Source of the DNA: Halieaceae bacterium
Lineage (GTDB): Bacteria > Pseudomonadota > Gammaproteobacteria > Pseudomonadales > Halieaceae
Assembly: GCA_011524755.1 (NCBI GenBank)
Contig: WTJR01000165.1
Coordinates: forward strand, 21,168 to 61,358
Direction: 5' to 3'
DNA: 40,191 bases
Shown here: positions 1-7,816 of the stretch, in pieces
How positions within the stretch are numbered: position 1 is the first letter of the stretch
How the letters are laid out: the number at the start of each line of letters is the position of its first letter
Notes under the pieces: generated by a model
Database searches by the model: none
What the model was told of the DNA's origin: nothing
Seen by the model: the letters and a program-made list of their open reading frames with translations, nothing else
Translations under genes and position numbers: made by a program

Positions 1-41
1 AAAGTAGCGATAAATAGTCGATACCGATGGCCAAATCCATA

Positions 42-66
42 ATTCTTGACTAAACTAGTCGGGTAT
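42..66 (+). promoter_or_regulatory. Type 1 IscR binding site in the isc promoter
   Basis: Two inverted half-sites, ATTCTTGACT (42-51) and AGTCGGGTAT (57-66), are separated by 5 bases. The pair matches the type 1 IscR operator known from the E. coli isc promoter, where holo-[2Fe-2S] IscR represses its own operon. The box contains a -35-like TTGACT (46-51), so a bound repressor would block RNA polymerase. I see no convincing -10; GCTATT at 71-76 would give a 19-base spacer. The site lies 24 bases before the iscR start codon. Confidence 0.8.
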
Positions 67-90
67 TTGAGCTATTGACGTCGTGCGCTG

Positions 91-558
91 ATGAAATTGA
101 CCACACGAGGCCGCTATGCGGTGACAGCGATGTTGGATCTCGCCATTCACGGTGGTGAGGATCCTATTACGCTGGCCGATATTTCGGCGCGTCAGGAAAT
201 CTCTCTGTCGTATCTCGAGCAACTGTTCTCCAAGCTGCGGCGGGAAGACTTAGTTCGGAGTATCAGAGGTCCGGGCGGTGGCTATCAGCTCGCGAGAGGG
301 TATGACCGAATTTTTGTTGCACAGATTATCGATGCGGTCGATGAATCGATTGACGCAACAAACTGTCAGGGCCGCGGCGACTGTAACCATGGCGAGGTCT
401 GCTTGACTCATCACCTTTGGCAGGATTTGTCAGATCAGATTCACGGTTTTCTGAGTGGCATAAGTTTAGAAGATCTGGTCAACCGTGGCGGTTACCGGAA
501 AGGCAGTTATATGGCGGGTTTGGTTGAGTCTCAGCCACTCACGCTGAGGGATATGTAG
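91..558 (+). CDS. iscR: Fe-S cluster-sensing transcriptional repressor IscR
   Basis: This is the Rrf2-family regulator that binds a [2Fe-2S] cluster and represses the isc operon when clusters are plentiful. The 155-residue product starts with the typical MKLTTRGRYAV winged-helix segment. Its cluster ligands are at C92, C98, C104 and H107, the same numbering as E. coli IscR. It is the first gene of iscR-iscS-iscU-iscA-hscB-hscA-fdx, with iscS 24 bases downstream. A type 1 IscR box lies just upstream, so autoregulation is expected. The start is chosen by homology; the ribosome binding site is weak. Confidence 0.97.
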   Translation: MKLTTRGRYAVTAMLDLAIHGGEDPITLADISARQEISLSYLEQLFSKLRREDLVRSIRGPGGGYQLARGYDRIFVAQIIDAVDESIDATNCQGRGDCNHGEVCLTHHLWQDLSDQIHGFLSGISLEDLVNRGGYRKGSYMAGLVESQPLTLRDM

Positions 559-582
559 ACCAAGCGGTCTGAGGAAAATTTT

Positions 583-1815
583 ATGGGAAAGGCAGAAGTG
601 ATCAACGTGCCAATCTATCTGGACTACCTGTCCACGACACCCGTTGACCCGCGCGTTGTCGAAGCGATGACGCAGTGTCTGTCGATGGATGGTGTGTTCG
701 GAAACCCTGCATCGCGCTCTCACCAGTATGGCTGGAAGGCGGAAGAGGCGATTGAAAATGCTCGCTGTCAGGTTGCTGAGCTGATCAATGCGGATCCTCG
801 GGAGATTGTATGGACGTCAGGTGCCACTGAGTCAGATAACTTGGCGATCAAAGGTGCTGCCCATTTCTATCAGCGCAAAGGCAAGCACATCATCACCTCG
901 AAAATAGAACATAAAGCTGTGCTTGATACCTGTCGTCAGCTCGAACGTGAGGGATTCGAGGTGACTTACCTAGAACCCAACACGGATGGTTTGACTACTC
1001 CGGAAATGATTGCGGATGCCATCCGAGAGGACACCAGTGTTGTGAGTGTTATGCACGCTAATAATGAAATTGGTGTTGTAAATGACATCGCAGGCATTGG
1101 TGAGGTGTGTCGGGAACGGGGTGTCATCTACCACGTCGATGCTGCGCAGAGCACCGGTAAGCTTCCGCTCGATATGGAGACGATGAAGGTCGACTTACTC
1201 TCCATATCAGCGCACAAAATGTACGGTCCTAAGGGTATTGGCGCCCTTTACGTTCGCCGCAAGCCACGCGTTCGAATCGAAGCTCAAATGCACGGTGGCG
1301 GTCATGAGCGCGGTATGCGATCGGGTACCCTTGCAACTCACCAGATCGTGGGTCTGGGTGAGGCGGCACGCATTGCGACAGAGGAGATGCAAGCAGAGGG
1401 TGAACGTCTGCGTGCGTTGCGTCAGCGATTCTGGGACGCCATCAACGATATCCCCGAGGTTCACATTAACGGTTCCCGCGATCACCGTTTGCCCGGTGCA
1501 CTGAACGTCAGCTTTGCCTTTGTTGAAGGTGAGTCATTGATTATGTCATTGAAAGACTTGGCGATCTCGAGTGGCTCGGCGTGTACATCGGCCAGTTTGG
1601 AACCCTCTTATGTTCTGCGAGCACTGGGGCTCAATGACGAGCTGGCACACAGCTCACTGCGATTCAGTTTCGGTCGTTTTACGACGGAAGACGACGTGGA
1701 TCGCGCCGCAATCAGTGTCCGCCACGCGGTGGACAAGTTAAGAGAACTGTCACCGCTCTGGGATATGTATCAGGACGGCATTGACCTCGACACAATTGAA
1801 TGGGCAGCGCACTAA
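583..1815 (+). CDS. iscS: Cysteine desulfurase IscS
   Basis: This PLP enzyme removes sulfur from L-cysteine and passes it as persulfide to IscU and other acceptors. In the 410-residue product, H110 and the PLP lysine K212 (in SAHKMYG) are visible. The mobile active-site cysteine C334 lies in SSGSACTSASLEP, the long-loop signature of group I desulfurases. GAGGAA precedes the ATG by 8 bases. The N-terminus is a few residues longer than in E. coli IscS. The gene is second in the isc operon and presumably repressed by IscR. Confidence 0.97.
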   Translation: MGKAEVINVPIYLDYLSTTPVDPRVVEAMTQCLSMDGVFGNPASRSHQYGWKAEEAIENARCQVAELINADPREIVWTSGATESDNLAIKGAAHFYQRKGKHIITSKIEHKAVLDTCRQLEREGFEVTYLEPNTDGLTTPEMIADAIREDTSVVSVMHANNEIGVVNDIAGIGEVCRERGVIYHVDAAQSTGKLPLDMETMKVDLLSISAHKMYGPKGIGALYVRRKPRVRIEAQMHGGGHERGMRSGTLATHQIVGLGEAARIATEEMQAEGERLRALRQRFWDAINDIPEVHINGSRDHRLPGALNVSFAFVEGESLIMSLKDLAISSGSACTSASLEPSYVLRALGLNDELAHSSLRFSFGRFTTEDDVDRAAISVRHAVDKLRELSPLWDMYQDGIDLDTIEWAAH

Positions 1816-1844
1816 TCGGCGTTTAGCGCCCGAAGGAGTAGGTT

Positions 1845-2228
1845 ATGGCTTACAGCGAAAAAGTAATTGATCACTACGAAAATCCACGCAACGTCGGCAA
1901 GCTCGATGCCGATAGTGACAACGTGGGCACGGGTATGGTCGGAGCACCAGCCTGTGGCGACGTTATGCGCTTGCAGATTCAGGTGAACGATGAGGGTGTC
2001 ATCGAAGACGCCAAATTCAAGACCTATGGTTGCGGTTCTGCCATTGCGTCAAGCTCGCTTTTAACCGAGTGGGTCAAGGGCAAGAAGCTTGAGGAGGCCG
2101 AGGCGATTAAGAATACAGAGATCGCTCAGGAGTTGGCGCTTCCGCCCGTAAAAATTCACTGCTCAGTGCTAGCGGAAGACGCTATCAAAGCGGCGGTTAA
2201 AAACATCCGGGAAAAGCGGGGCGAGTAA
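1845..2228 (+). CDS. iscU: Fe-S cluster scaffold IscU
   Basis: IscU is the scaffold on which [2Fe-2S] clusters are built before HscA/HscB release them. The 127-residue product has all the expected ligands: C37 and D39 (GAPACGD), C63 (YGCGS), and H105 and C106 (KIHCS). It also has the LPPVK motif at 99-103 that HscA recognises. A strong AAGGAG ribosome binding site precedes the start. The stop codon overlaps the iscA start by one base (TAATG), which implies translational coupling. Confidence 0.97.
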   Translation: MAYSEKVIDHYENPRNVGKLDADSDNVGTGMVGAPACGDVMRLQIQVNDEGVIEDAKFKTYGCGSAIASSSLLTEWVKGKKLEEAEAIKNTEIAQELALPPVKIHCSVLAEDAIKAAVKNIREKRGE

Positions 2229-2551
2229 TGGCCATTAGCGTCACGTCTGCGGCGGCTGAGCATGTCAGTAAACAGCTACAAGCCCGAGGTCGAGGTGAAG
2301 GCATCCGAATTGGTGTAAAAACCTCTGGCTGCTCTGGGCTTGCTTATGTCTTGGAGTTTGTCGACGTACAGGATCCAGAGGACACGCTGTTTGAGACGGA
2401 TGGTGTGCGAGTGTTTGTTGATCCCAAGAGCCTGGTCTATCTCGATGGCACGATTGTCGATTTTGCGAAAGAAGGTCTCAACGAGGGGCTAGAGTTCAGG
2501 AATCCAAATGTCGCGGGCGAATGCGGCTGCGGCGAGAGCTTCACTGTCTAA
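2228..2551 (+). CDS. iscA: A-type Fe-S carrier protein IscA
   Basis: This A-type carrier receives clusters or iron and delivers [4Fe-4S] clusters to targets. The product is 107 residues with the three invariant cysteines C35 (SGCSG), C99 and C101 (GECGCG near the C-terminus), numbered as in E. coli IscA. It follows iscU with a one-base start-stop overlap and precedes hscB by 31 bases. IspG and RlmN, encoded a few kilobases downstream, are the kind of [4Fe-4S] client that such carriers serve. Confidence 0.95.
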   Translation: MAISVTSAAAEHVSKQLQARGRGEGIRIGVKTSGCSGLAYVLEFVDVQDPEDTLFETDGVRVFVDPKSLVYLDGTIVDFAKEGLNEGLEFRNPNVAGECGCGESFTV

Positions 2552-2582
2552 GACGTCATTTAAGAAACGTTTGTGAGGTCAC

Positions 2583-3092
2583 GTGACCAACTATTTTCAG
2601 TCCTTTGATCTGACACCGAGCTTTGCCATTGACCAGGCAGCGCTCGAGGCCCGATACGAACAACTCATGGTGCTCTGCCACCCTGACAAGTTTGCAGGCG
2701 CGGCAACGTTCGAGCAGCGAGCAGCAGCCAAGCGAGCCGCTGATGTGAATGAAGCCTATGGTGTCTTGCGGCATGCCGTCAGACGAGCAGGACATTTACT
2801 TGAATTACACGGTGTCGACCTTCAGGAGCTAGAGCGTCAACCTGCGTCGCCCGATTTTCTCTTTGAGCAAATGATGCTCCGTGAGCGGGTTCAGGATTTC
2901 GACTCACTGACCAGCAGTGAAGCAAGCGCATTGGTGTCCGACATCGAATCTGCCTACAGCGAAACGCAAAATGCCTTCGTTGCGCATTATGATCGGGATG
3001 ATATCAGTGGTGCCTGTGCCAAGTGGGTTGAGTTCCACTTTCAGCAAAAGCTGCTCGATGAGTTAGTCCGGGCGCAACGTCAGGCAGCCTAA
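2583..3092 (+). CDS. hscB: Fe-S co-chaperone HscB (Hsc20)
   Basis: This J-domain co-chaperone brings IscU to HscA and stimulates its ATPase. The 169-residue product has an N-terminal J domain with the HPD motif at 33-35, followed by a helical C-terminal domain that binds IscU. The GTG start is supported by GAGG 6 bases upstream and by alignment with the family N-terminus (a Y-F-x-x-F-x-L pattern). hscA follows after 5 bases. Confidence 0.93.
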   Translation: MTNYFQSFDLTPSFAIDQAALEARYEQLMVLCHPDKFAGAATFEQRAAAKRAADVNEAYGVLRHAVRRAGHLLELHGVDLQELERQPASPDFLFEQMMLRERVQDFDSLTSSEASALVSDIESAYSETQNAFVAHYDRDDISGACAKWVEFHFQQKLLDELVRAQRQAA

Positions 3093-3097
3093 GAATC

Positions 3098-4954
3098 GTG
3101 TTACTTCAAATTTCGGAACCCAACAGTACTGATAACACCGCTCGCGAGCGCAAGCGGGGTCTTGGCATCGACCTAGGTACGACCAACAGTCTCGTGGCCA
3201 CGAAATCGGAGCAGGGCGTAGATGTTATTGCCGACGCCTCCGGCGCAAGACTTGTACCTTCCGTAGTGAACTTCAACGGCGACGTCACGGTCGGTGCGGC
3301 GGCACTTGAGTTGGCTGTTTCAGATGTCCGAAACACGGTTCTCTCTGCTAAGCGCTTCATGGGGAGATCTCGCGATGATCTCAGCGAGGCGCAATTACTT
3401 GGACTAGCCGCCACCGATGCGCTGGCCTTTGATACGAGCGATGGCCCGAAGACGCCGGTTGAGGTTTCCAGTGAGATCCTGCGTGCGCTAGCAACGCGAG
3501 CGCGGGACAGTCTTGAAGAGCAGGAAGAGGGCGTGGTTATTACGGTACCCGCGTATTTCGACGATAGGCAGCGGCAGGCGACACGGCAAGCGGCTGAGCT
3601 GGCCGGTCTGAACGTTCTTCGCCTGTTGAACGAACCCACGGCTGCGGCCGTTGCTTATGGACTTGACGAGACAATTGCTGAATCGAGTGTCGTGGCCGTT
3701 TACGATCTTGGCGGCGGAACGTTTGATATTTCTATCTTGCGAATGGAGCGCGGTCTTCTTCGGGTATTGGCAACCGGTGGTGACAGCGCTCTTGGTGGTG
3801 ACGACTTTGACGAAGTCATTGTTAGCTGGATGATTGATCAGTGGGGTCTTGTAGATCTCACTCGCGAACAACAAAGACGACTTACTGTCATGGCAAGAGC
3901 GATTAAAGAGCGACTGTCAGACTCATCTGAGGTAGTCATTGAGGCGTCGGGTGAGTTTGTAGATCTTGAAGACCTGCCTGTGACCCGAGAAGTCTTCGCT
4001 TCGCTCTCGGAGGGTCTCATCAACAGAACGCTGAGAGCCTGTGATCAGGCGCTTGAAGATGCTGGCGTGACGGAGGTTGCGCATGTGGTGCTGGTGGGTG
4101 GCTCAACACGCATGCCCGTCGTGCGTGATGCGGTAGCGAAACATTTTGGTCGCGAGCCACTGTGCTCCATTAACCCCGATGAGGTCGTTGCCTTGGGAGC
4201 TGCACTTCAGGCCGATATCTTGGTGGGTAATGGCGATGGTGATGAGGCTTTATTGCTTGATGTGATTCCACTGTCGTTGGGTTTGGAGACCTATGGTGGT
4301 TTGATTGAGAAAATCATCCCACGCAACTCCGTTCTGCCACTCGCGAAAGCGCAGGAATTTACGACAGCGAAAGACGGGCAAACCGGTCTCGTCGTCCACG
4401 TGCTTCAAGGGGAGCGAGAGCGTGTAGAGGATTGTCGCTCCTTGGCCCGCTTCGAGCTGAACGGCATACCCCCGATGGTCGCTGGTGCAGCCCGTATTTT
4501 AGTGACCTTCAAAGTGGACGCCGATGGTTTATTGGAGGTTTCTGCCCGGGAGGAAATTACCGGTACTGAGGCGGTATTGGTCGTAAAACCCTCGTTTGGC
4601 CTGAGCGACGACGAGGTAGCTGCCATGTTGCGCGCGAGTCAGACCAATGCGGCCGAGGATATGCAGGCAAGACAACTCAGAGAGGCGAAGGTTGAGGCGG
4701 AATCGCTACTTCATGGTTTAGCCGGTGCGCTTGACGCTGATGGTGATCTTCTCAGTGATGAGGAGCGAGCCGACCTCGAAAAAGAGGCGGGAGCGCTGGT
4801 GACCGCGCTTCAATCCGACAATACCGATACTATCCGTGCGGTCACTGACCAATTAGGTCAGGCGTCGCTGACGTTTGCTGAACGACGTATGGACCGCAGT
4901 ATTAAGAGTGCTTTGAGCGGTGTTGCCGTCTCAGAGCTGGAAGCCGAAGACTAG
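3098..4954 (+). CDS. hscA: Hsp70-type chaperone HscA for Fe-S transfer
   Basis: This specialised Hsp70 binds the LPPVK motif of IscU and drives cluster release with ATP. The 618-residue product has the nucleotide-binding signature GIDLGTTNS near residue 23, the second phosphate motif DLGGGTFD, the adenosine motif VVLVGGSTRMP, and a C-terminal substrate-binding domain. The GTG start lies 5 bases after hscB and lacks a clear ribosome binding site, suggesting coupling to hscB. The roughly 20 residues before the Hsp70 core are normal for HscA. Confidence 0.95.
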   Translation: MLLQISEPNSTDNTARERKRGLGIDLGTTNSLVATKSEQGVDVIADASGARLVPSVVNFNGDVTVGAAALELAVSDVRNTVLSAKRFMGRSRDDLSEAQLLGLAATDALAFDTSDGPKTPVEVSSEILRALATRARDSLEEQEEGVVITVPAYFDDRQRQATRQAAELAGLNVLRLLNEPTAAAVAYGLDETIAESSVVAVYDLGGGTFDISILRMERGLLRVLATGGDSALGGDDFDEVIVSWMIDQWGLVDLTREQQRRLTVMARAIKERLSDSSEVVIEASGEFVDLEDLPVTREVFASLSEGLINRTLRACDQALEDAGVTEVAHVVLVGGSTRMPVVRDAVAKHFGREPLCSINPDEVVALGAALQADILVGNGDGDEALLLDVIPLSLGLETYGGLIEKIIPRNSVLPLAKAQEFTTAKDGQTGLVVHVLQGERERVEDCRSLARFELNGIPPMVAGAARILVTFKVDADGLLEVSAREEITGTEAVLVVKPSFGLSDDEVAAMLRASQTNAAEDMQARQLREAKVEAESLLHGLAGALDADGDLLSDEERADLEKEAGALVTALQSDNTDTIRAVTDQLGQASLTFAERRMDRSIKSALSGVAVSELEAED

Positions 4955-4964
4955 AGACGAGCTC

Positions 4965-5303
4965 ATGCCCCAGATAATTGTTCTTCCTCATCATGAAATA
5001 TGCCCTGAGGGCGCGGCGGTAGAAGCCAGCAGCGGTGAGAGCGTCTGCGAAGTGCTGTTAGCTAATGACATAGACATCGAGCACGCCTGTGAAATGTCGT
5101 GTGCTTGCACGACCTGTCACGTCATCGTCCGGGAGGGATTTGACTCGTTAAACGAGGCAGACGAACTGGAAGAGGACTATCTCGATAAAGCGTGGGGCTT
5201 GGAGCCTGAGTCACGATTGTCGTGCCAGGCTATCGTTGGTGACGAGCCGCTCGTCGTTGAAATCCCGAAGTACACAATCAATCACGCCTCAGAGAAGCAT
5301 TAA
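4965..5303 (+). CDS. fdx: ISC [2Fe-2S] ferredoxin Fdx
   Basis: This adrenodoxin-type ferredoxin supplies electrons for cluster assembly on IscU. I place the start at the ATG at 4965, giving 112 residues beginning MPQIIVLPH, close to the E. coli length of 111. An upstream in-frame ATG at 4920 would lie inside hscA and add 15 unrelated residues. The cluster ligands are C42, C48, C51 and C87; C46 is the extra conserved cysteine of the CEMSCACTTC block. It is the last isc gene here. IscX, the usual next gene, is missing. Confidence 0.95.
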   Translation: MPQIIVLPHHEICPEGAAVEASSGESVCEVLLANDIDIEHACEMSCACTTCHVIVREGFDSLNEADELEEDYLDKAWGLEPESRLSCQAIVGDEPLVVEIPKYTINHASEKH

Positions 5304-5322
5304 AAAGCACACTTTTGTTGCC

Positions 5323-5351
5323 ATGACAGGCTGAGTTAAAGGCCTTATACT
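5323..5351 (+). promoter_or_regulatory. Predicted sigma-70 promoter for ndk
   Basis: ATGACA (5323-5328) and TATACT (5346-5351) are separated by 17 bases. Each differs from consensus by one base. They lie in the 119-base gap between fdx and ndk, so ndk probably has its own promoter in addition to any read-through from the isc operon. I see no terminator hairpin between fdx and this site. Confidence 0.65.
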
Positions 5352-5422
5352 CCGCGCCCGACAGCGGGTAGACCCTACAGGGAGCCCGTCGATCATTACT
5401 TATTCATCATCAGGAGACATTC

Positions 5423-5848
5423 ATGTCGGTTGAACAAACGCTTTCGATCATCAAGCCCGATGCCGTTGCAAAAAACGTCACAGGTCAAATCAACTCGCGC
5501 TTTGAAGCTGCGGGACTGCAGATCGTTGCCCAAAAGATGCTTCGATTGTCTGATGAGCTTGCCGGTGGATTCTACGCCGAGCACAAAGAGCGACCTTTCT
5601 ATCCCGATCTGGTTGCGTTCATGACTTCAGGTCCCGTTGTTGTTCAGGTCCTCGAGGGAGAGGGTGCCATTCTGAAGAACCGTGAGCTCATGGGTGCCAC
5701 TAACCCAGCTGAAGCTGATGCAGGAACGATTCGTGCAGACTTTGCAAAGTCAATTGATGCTAACGCTGTTCACGGATCAGATTCACCGGCCTCGGCTGCG
5801 CGTGAAATTGCGTACTTCTTCGCTTCCAGCGACCTTTGCAGTCGATAA
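5423..5848 (+). CDS. ndk: Nucleoside diphosphate kinase
   Basis: This cytosolic enzyme moves the gamma phosphate from ATP to other (d)NDPs through a phosphohistidine. The 141-residue product has the expected length, with K11 near the N-terminus (IIKPDAV) and the catalytic H117 in the NAVHGSDS signature. A good sigma-70 promoter lies about 70 bases upstream, and CAGGAG precedes the start. rlmN follows after 19 bases, the same order as in Pseudomonas. Confidence 0.97.
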   Translation: MSVEQTLSIIKPDAVAKNVTGQINSRFEAAGLQIVAQKMLRLSDELAGGFYAEHKERPFYPDLVAFMTSGPVVVQVLEGEGAILKNRELMGATNPAEADAGTIRADFAKSIDANAVHGSDSPASAAREIAYFFASSDLCSR

Positions 5849-5867
5849 GTAACAAAGACTGATTCGA

Positions 5868-7016
5868 ATGCCGGACGCGCTCATTGCAACAACCGCTCCG
5901 GCCAGCAAGGTCAATCTGCTGGGCATGACACGTGCCCAGCTAGAATCCTTTTTTATCGACATTGGTGAGAAGAAGTTTCGCGCTCAGCAGGTGATGAAAT
6001 GGATCCACCATCAAGGTGTGCGCGATTTTCAGGAGATGACTAATCTTGGAAAGGCGCTTCGTGATCGACTCTCCCAGACGGCAGAAATCACGCCTCCGAT
6101 TATCGACAGCCAGCAAGATTCAGCGGATGGGACCCGCAAGTGGGCCATTAAAGTTGCGGGCGGCGCGTTGGTAGAGGCTGTCCTGATCCCCGAGGGAGAT
6201 CGTGCCACCTTCTGCGTGTCGTCTCAGGTGGGCTGCAGCCTTGATTGCAAGTTTTGCTCCACGGGCAAACAGGGGTTTCAGCGCGATTTAACTGCGGCTG
6301 AAATCATTGGACAGGTGTGGTTAGCCATCGACTCCTACGACGGCTGGCAGGCCGGGAAAGGCCGCGTGGTAACCAATGTCGTGATGATGGGCATGGGTGA
6401 GCCATTGCTCAATTTTGATAACGTCGTATCGTCTATGGAGCTGATGTGTGACGACCTCGCTTATGGGCTGTCCAAGCGAAAAGTGACGCTGTCTACCTCC
6501 GGTGTCGTGCCTGCTTTGGACCAGCTTGCCGACCTGTCTGATGTCAGTTTGGCAATTTCGCTACACGCGCCCAATGATGCCATTCGCGATCAAATTGTTC
6601 CCATTAATAAGCGATACCCCATTGCCAAGCTACTGTCCTCGGCGCGTGCCTATATTGATGCGCAGACAGACAAAAAGCGGGTTGTCACTATTGAGTACAC
6701 CTTACTAGCCGGTGTTAATGATCAAGTTGAGCACGCCCGTGAGCTTGCTCAGCTACTGGATGGCTACCCCTGTAAAATTAACCTCATTCCCTTCAACGAT
6801 TTTCCTAACTCGGGCTTCAAACGTCCGAGCGGTAATGCGGTCTCTCGCTTTTGGAAAGTCTTGATGGAAGCGGGATTCATCGTCACAGTAAGGACGACAC
6901 GCGGTGACGATATCGATGCGGCTTGTGGGCAGCTTGTTGGTGAGGTGAACGACCGAACCAAACGCTCGGCTCGATATCGTGCACAATACGAAGAAATAGA
7001 CACAGTCGAGGGGTAA
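5868..7016 (+). CDS. rlmN: Dual-specificity RNA (23S rRNA/tRNA) C2-methyladenine synthase RlmN
   Basis: This radical SAM enzyme makes m2A2503 in 23S rRNA and m2A37 in some tRNAs. The 382-residue product has the radical SAM cluster cysteines C123, C127 and C130 (CSLDCKFC). The two catalytic cysteines correspond to C116 and C353 (DAACGQL), and the MGMGEPLLN motif is present. Its [4Fe-4S] cluster would depend on the isc system encoded just upstream. The ribosome binding site is weak, but the N-terminus beginning MPDALIA and running into KVNLLGM fits the family. Confidence 0.95.
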   Translation: MPDALIATTAPASKVNLLGMTRAQLESFFIDIGEKKFRAQQVMKWIHHQGVRDFQEMTNLGKALRDRLSQTAEITPPIIDSQQDSADGTRKWAIKVAGGALVEAVLIPEGDRATFCVSSQVGCSLDCKFCSTGKQGFQRDLTAAEIIGQVWLAIDSYDGWQAGKGRVVTNVVMMGMGEPLLNFDNVVSSMELMCDDLAYGLSKRKVTLSTSGVVPALDQLADLSDVSLAISLHAPNDAIRDQIVPINKRYPIAKLLSSARAYIDAQTDKKRVVTIEYTLLAGVNDQVEHARELAQLLDGYPCKINLIPFNDFPNSGFKRPSGNAVSRFWKVLMEAGFIVTVRTTRGDDIDAACGQLVGEVNDRTKRSARYRAQYEEIDTVEG

Positions 7017-7024
7017 GTATCCCT

Positions 7025-7786
7025 GTGAAACATCTTTGCTCATTGGTGATTACTGCTTTTCTTGCGGGCTGCGTTGTTGAGACCAGCGGTCCGGAGCCGG
7101 CGCCAGTCGACCCAGCGCAGGCACTAGAGCAGCGTGTGAGTCTTGCCCGTCAATACATTGGTGCCGGCGATTGGGAAAACGCCAAACGTAATCTGGAGCT
7201 GGCGGCAGCAATTGATGCTGACAATGCTGATGTACTCGAGGCGTTTGCACTGGTTTATCAAAGTACAGGCGAGTTCGAACTCGCCGAGTCCAATTTCAAA
7301 GAAGCGCTTGATGCCGGTGCCGGATCGCGGGCACGCAACAATTACGCGGCATTTTTATACGCGCAGGGTCGTTACCTCGAGGCGGCAGCGGCTTTTCGTG
7401 AAGTGACCACGGATACGTTGTACAGCGGGAGGCCAAGAGCATTCGTGAATCTCGGATTGGCCTTGCTGCAGACTCAGGAGACCCCCGAGGCAAAGTCTGC
7501 ATTCAGTCGAGCCCTACTAATGGAGCCTCGAAACAGCACAGCACTTCTTGAACTAACTCAAATCGAACTCACCGAGGGTGATGTAGCGGCCGCGAGTGGG
7601 TATTATGAGCGGTACAGAGCGGGCACGCGAAGACAGACAGCGCGTGCACTGATTCTTGGTGTGGAAATTGCGCGTCTTAATGGCGATGCAAATATGGAGG
7701 CCAGTAATATGCTGGCACTGCGCAATTTATACGCCGAAACGCCGATTTATAAGGCGTGGACAGCTGCCCAAAAGGAGCAGCGTTAA
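7025..7786 (+). CDS. pilF: PilF/PilW-type TPR outer membrane lipoprotein (type IV pilus pilotin)
   Basis: PilF is a lipoprotein that carries the PilQ secretin to the outer membrane. The 253-residue product starts at a GTG and has a short lipoprotein signal with lipobox LAGC (C16). About six tetratricopeptide repeats follow, with alternating small and aromatic residues such as ALVYQSTGEFELAESNFKEA. It sits between rlmN (8 bases) and ispG, its usual place in Pseudomonas. No other pilus gene is in the window, so the pilus role rests on family and position. Confidence 0.85.
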   Translation: MKHLCSLVITAFLAGCVVETSGPEPAPVDPAQALEQRVSLARQYIGAGDWENAKRNLELAAAIDADNADVLEAFALVYQSTGEFELAESNFKEALDAGAGSRARNNYAAFLYAQGRYLEAAAAFREVTTDTLYSGRPRAFVNLGLALLQTQETPEAKSAFSRALLMEPRNSTALLELTQIELTEGDVAAASGYYERYRAGTRRQTARALILGVEIARLNGDANMEASNMLALRNLYAETPIYKAWTAAQKEQR

Positions 7787-7816
7787 TACGATAAGAACAA
7801 TGTAGGGGAACTCTCA

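Noticed and set aside
3106..3639. Long antisense open frame opposite hscA
   Set aside because: Its composition is Arg/Ser-rich, typical of antisense reading of a GC-rich gene; hscA is unambiguous on the other strand.
4920..4964. Earlier ATG for ferredoxin
   Set aside because: It lies within hscA and adds 15 residues that ferredoxins do not have; ATG 4965 gives the normal N-terminus and length.
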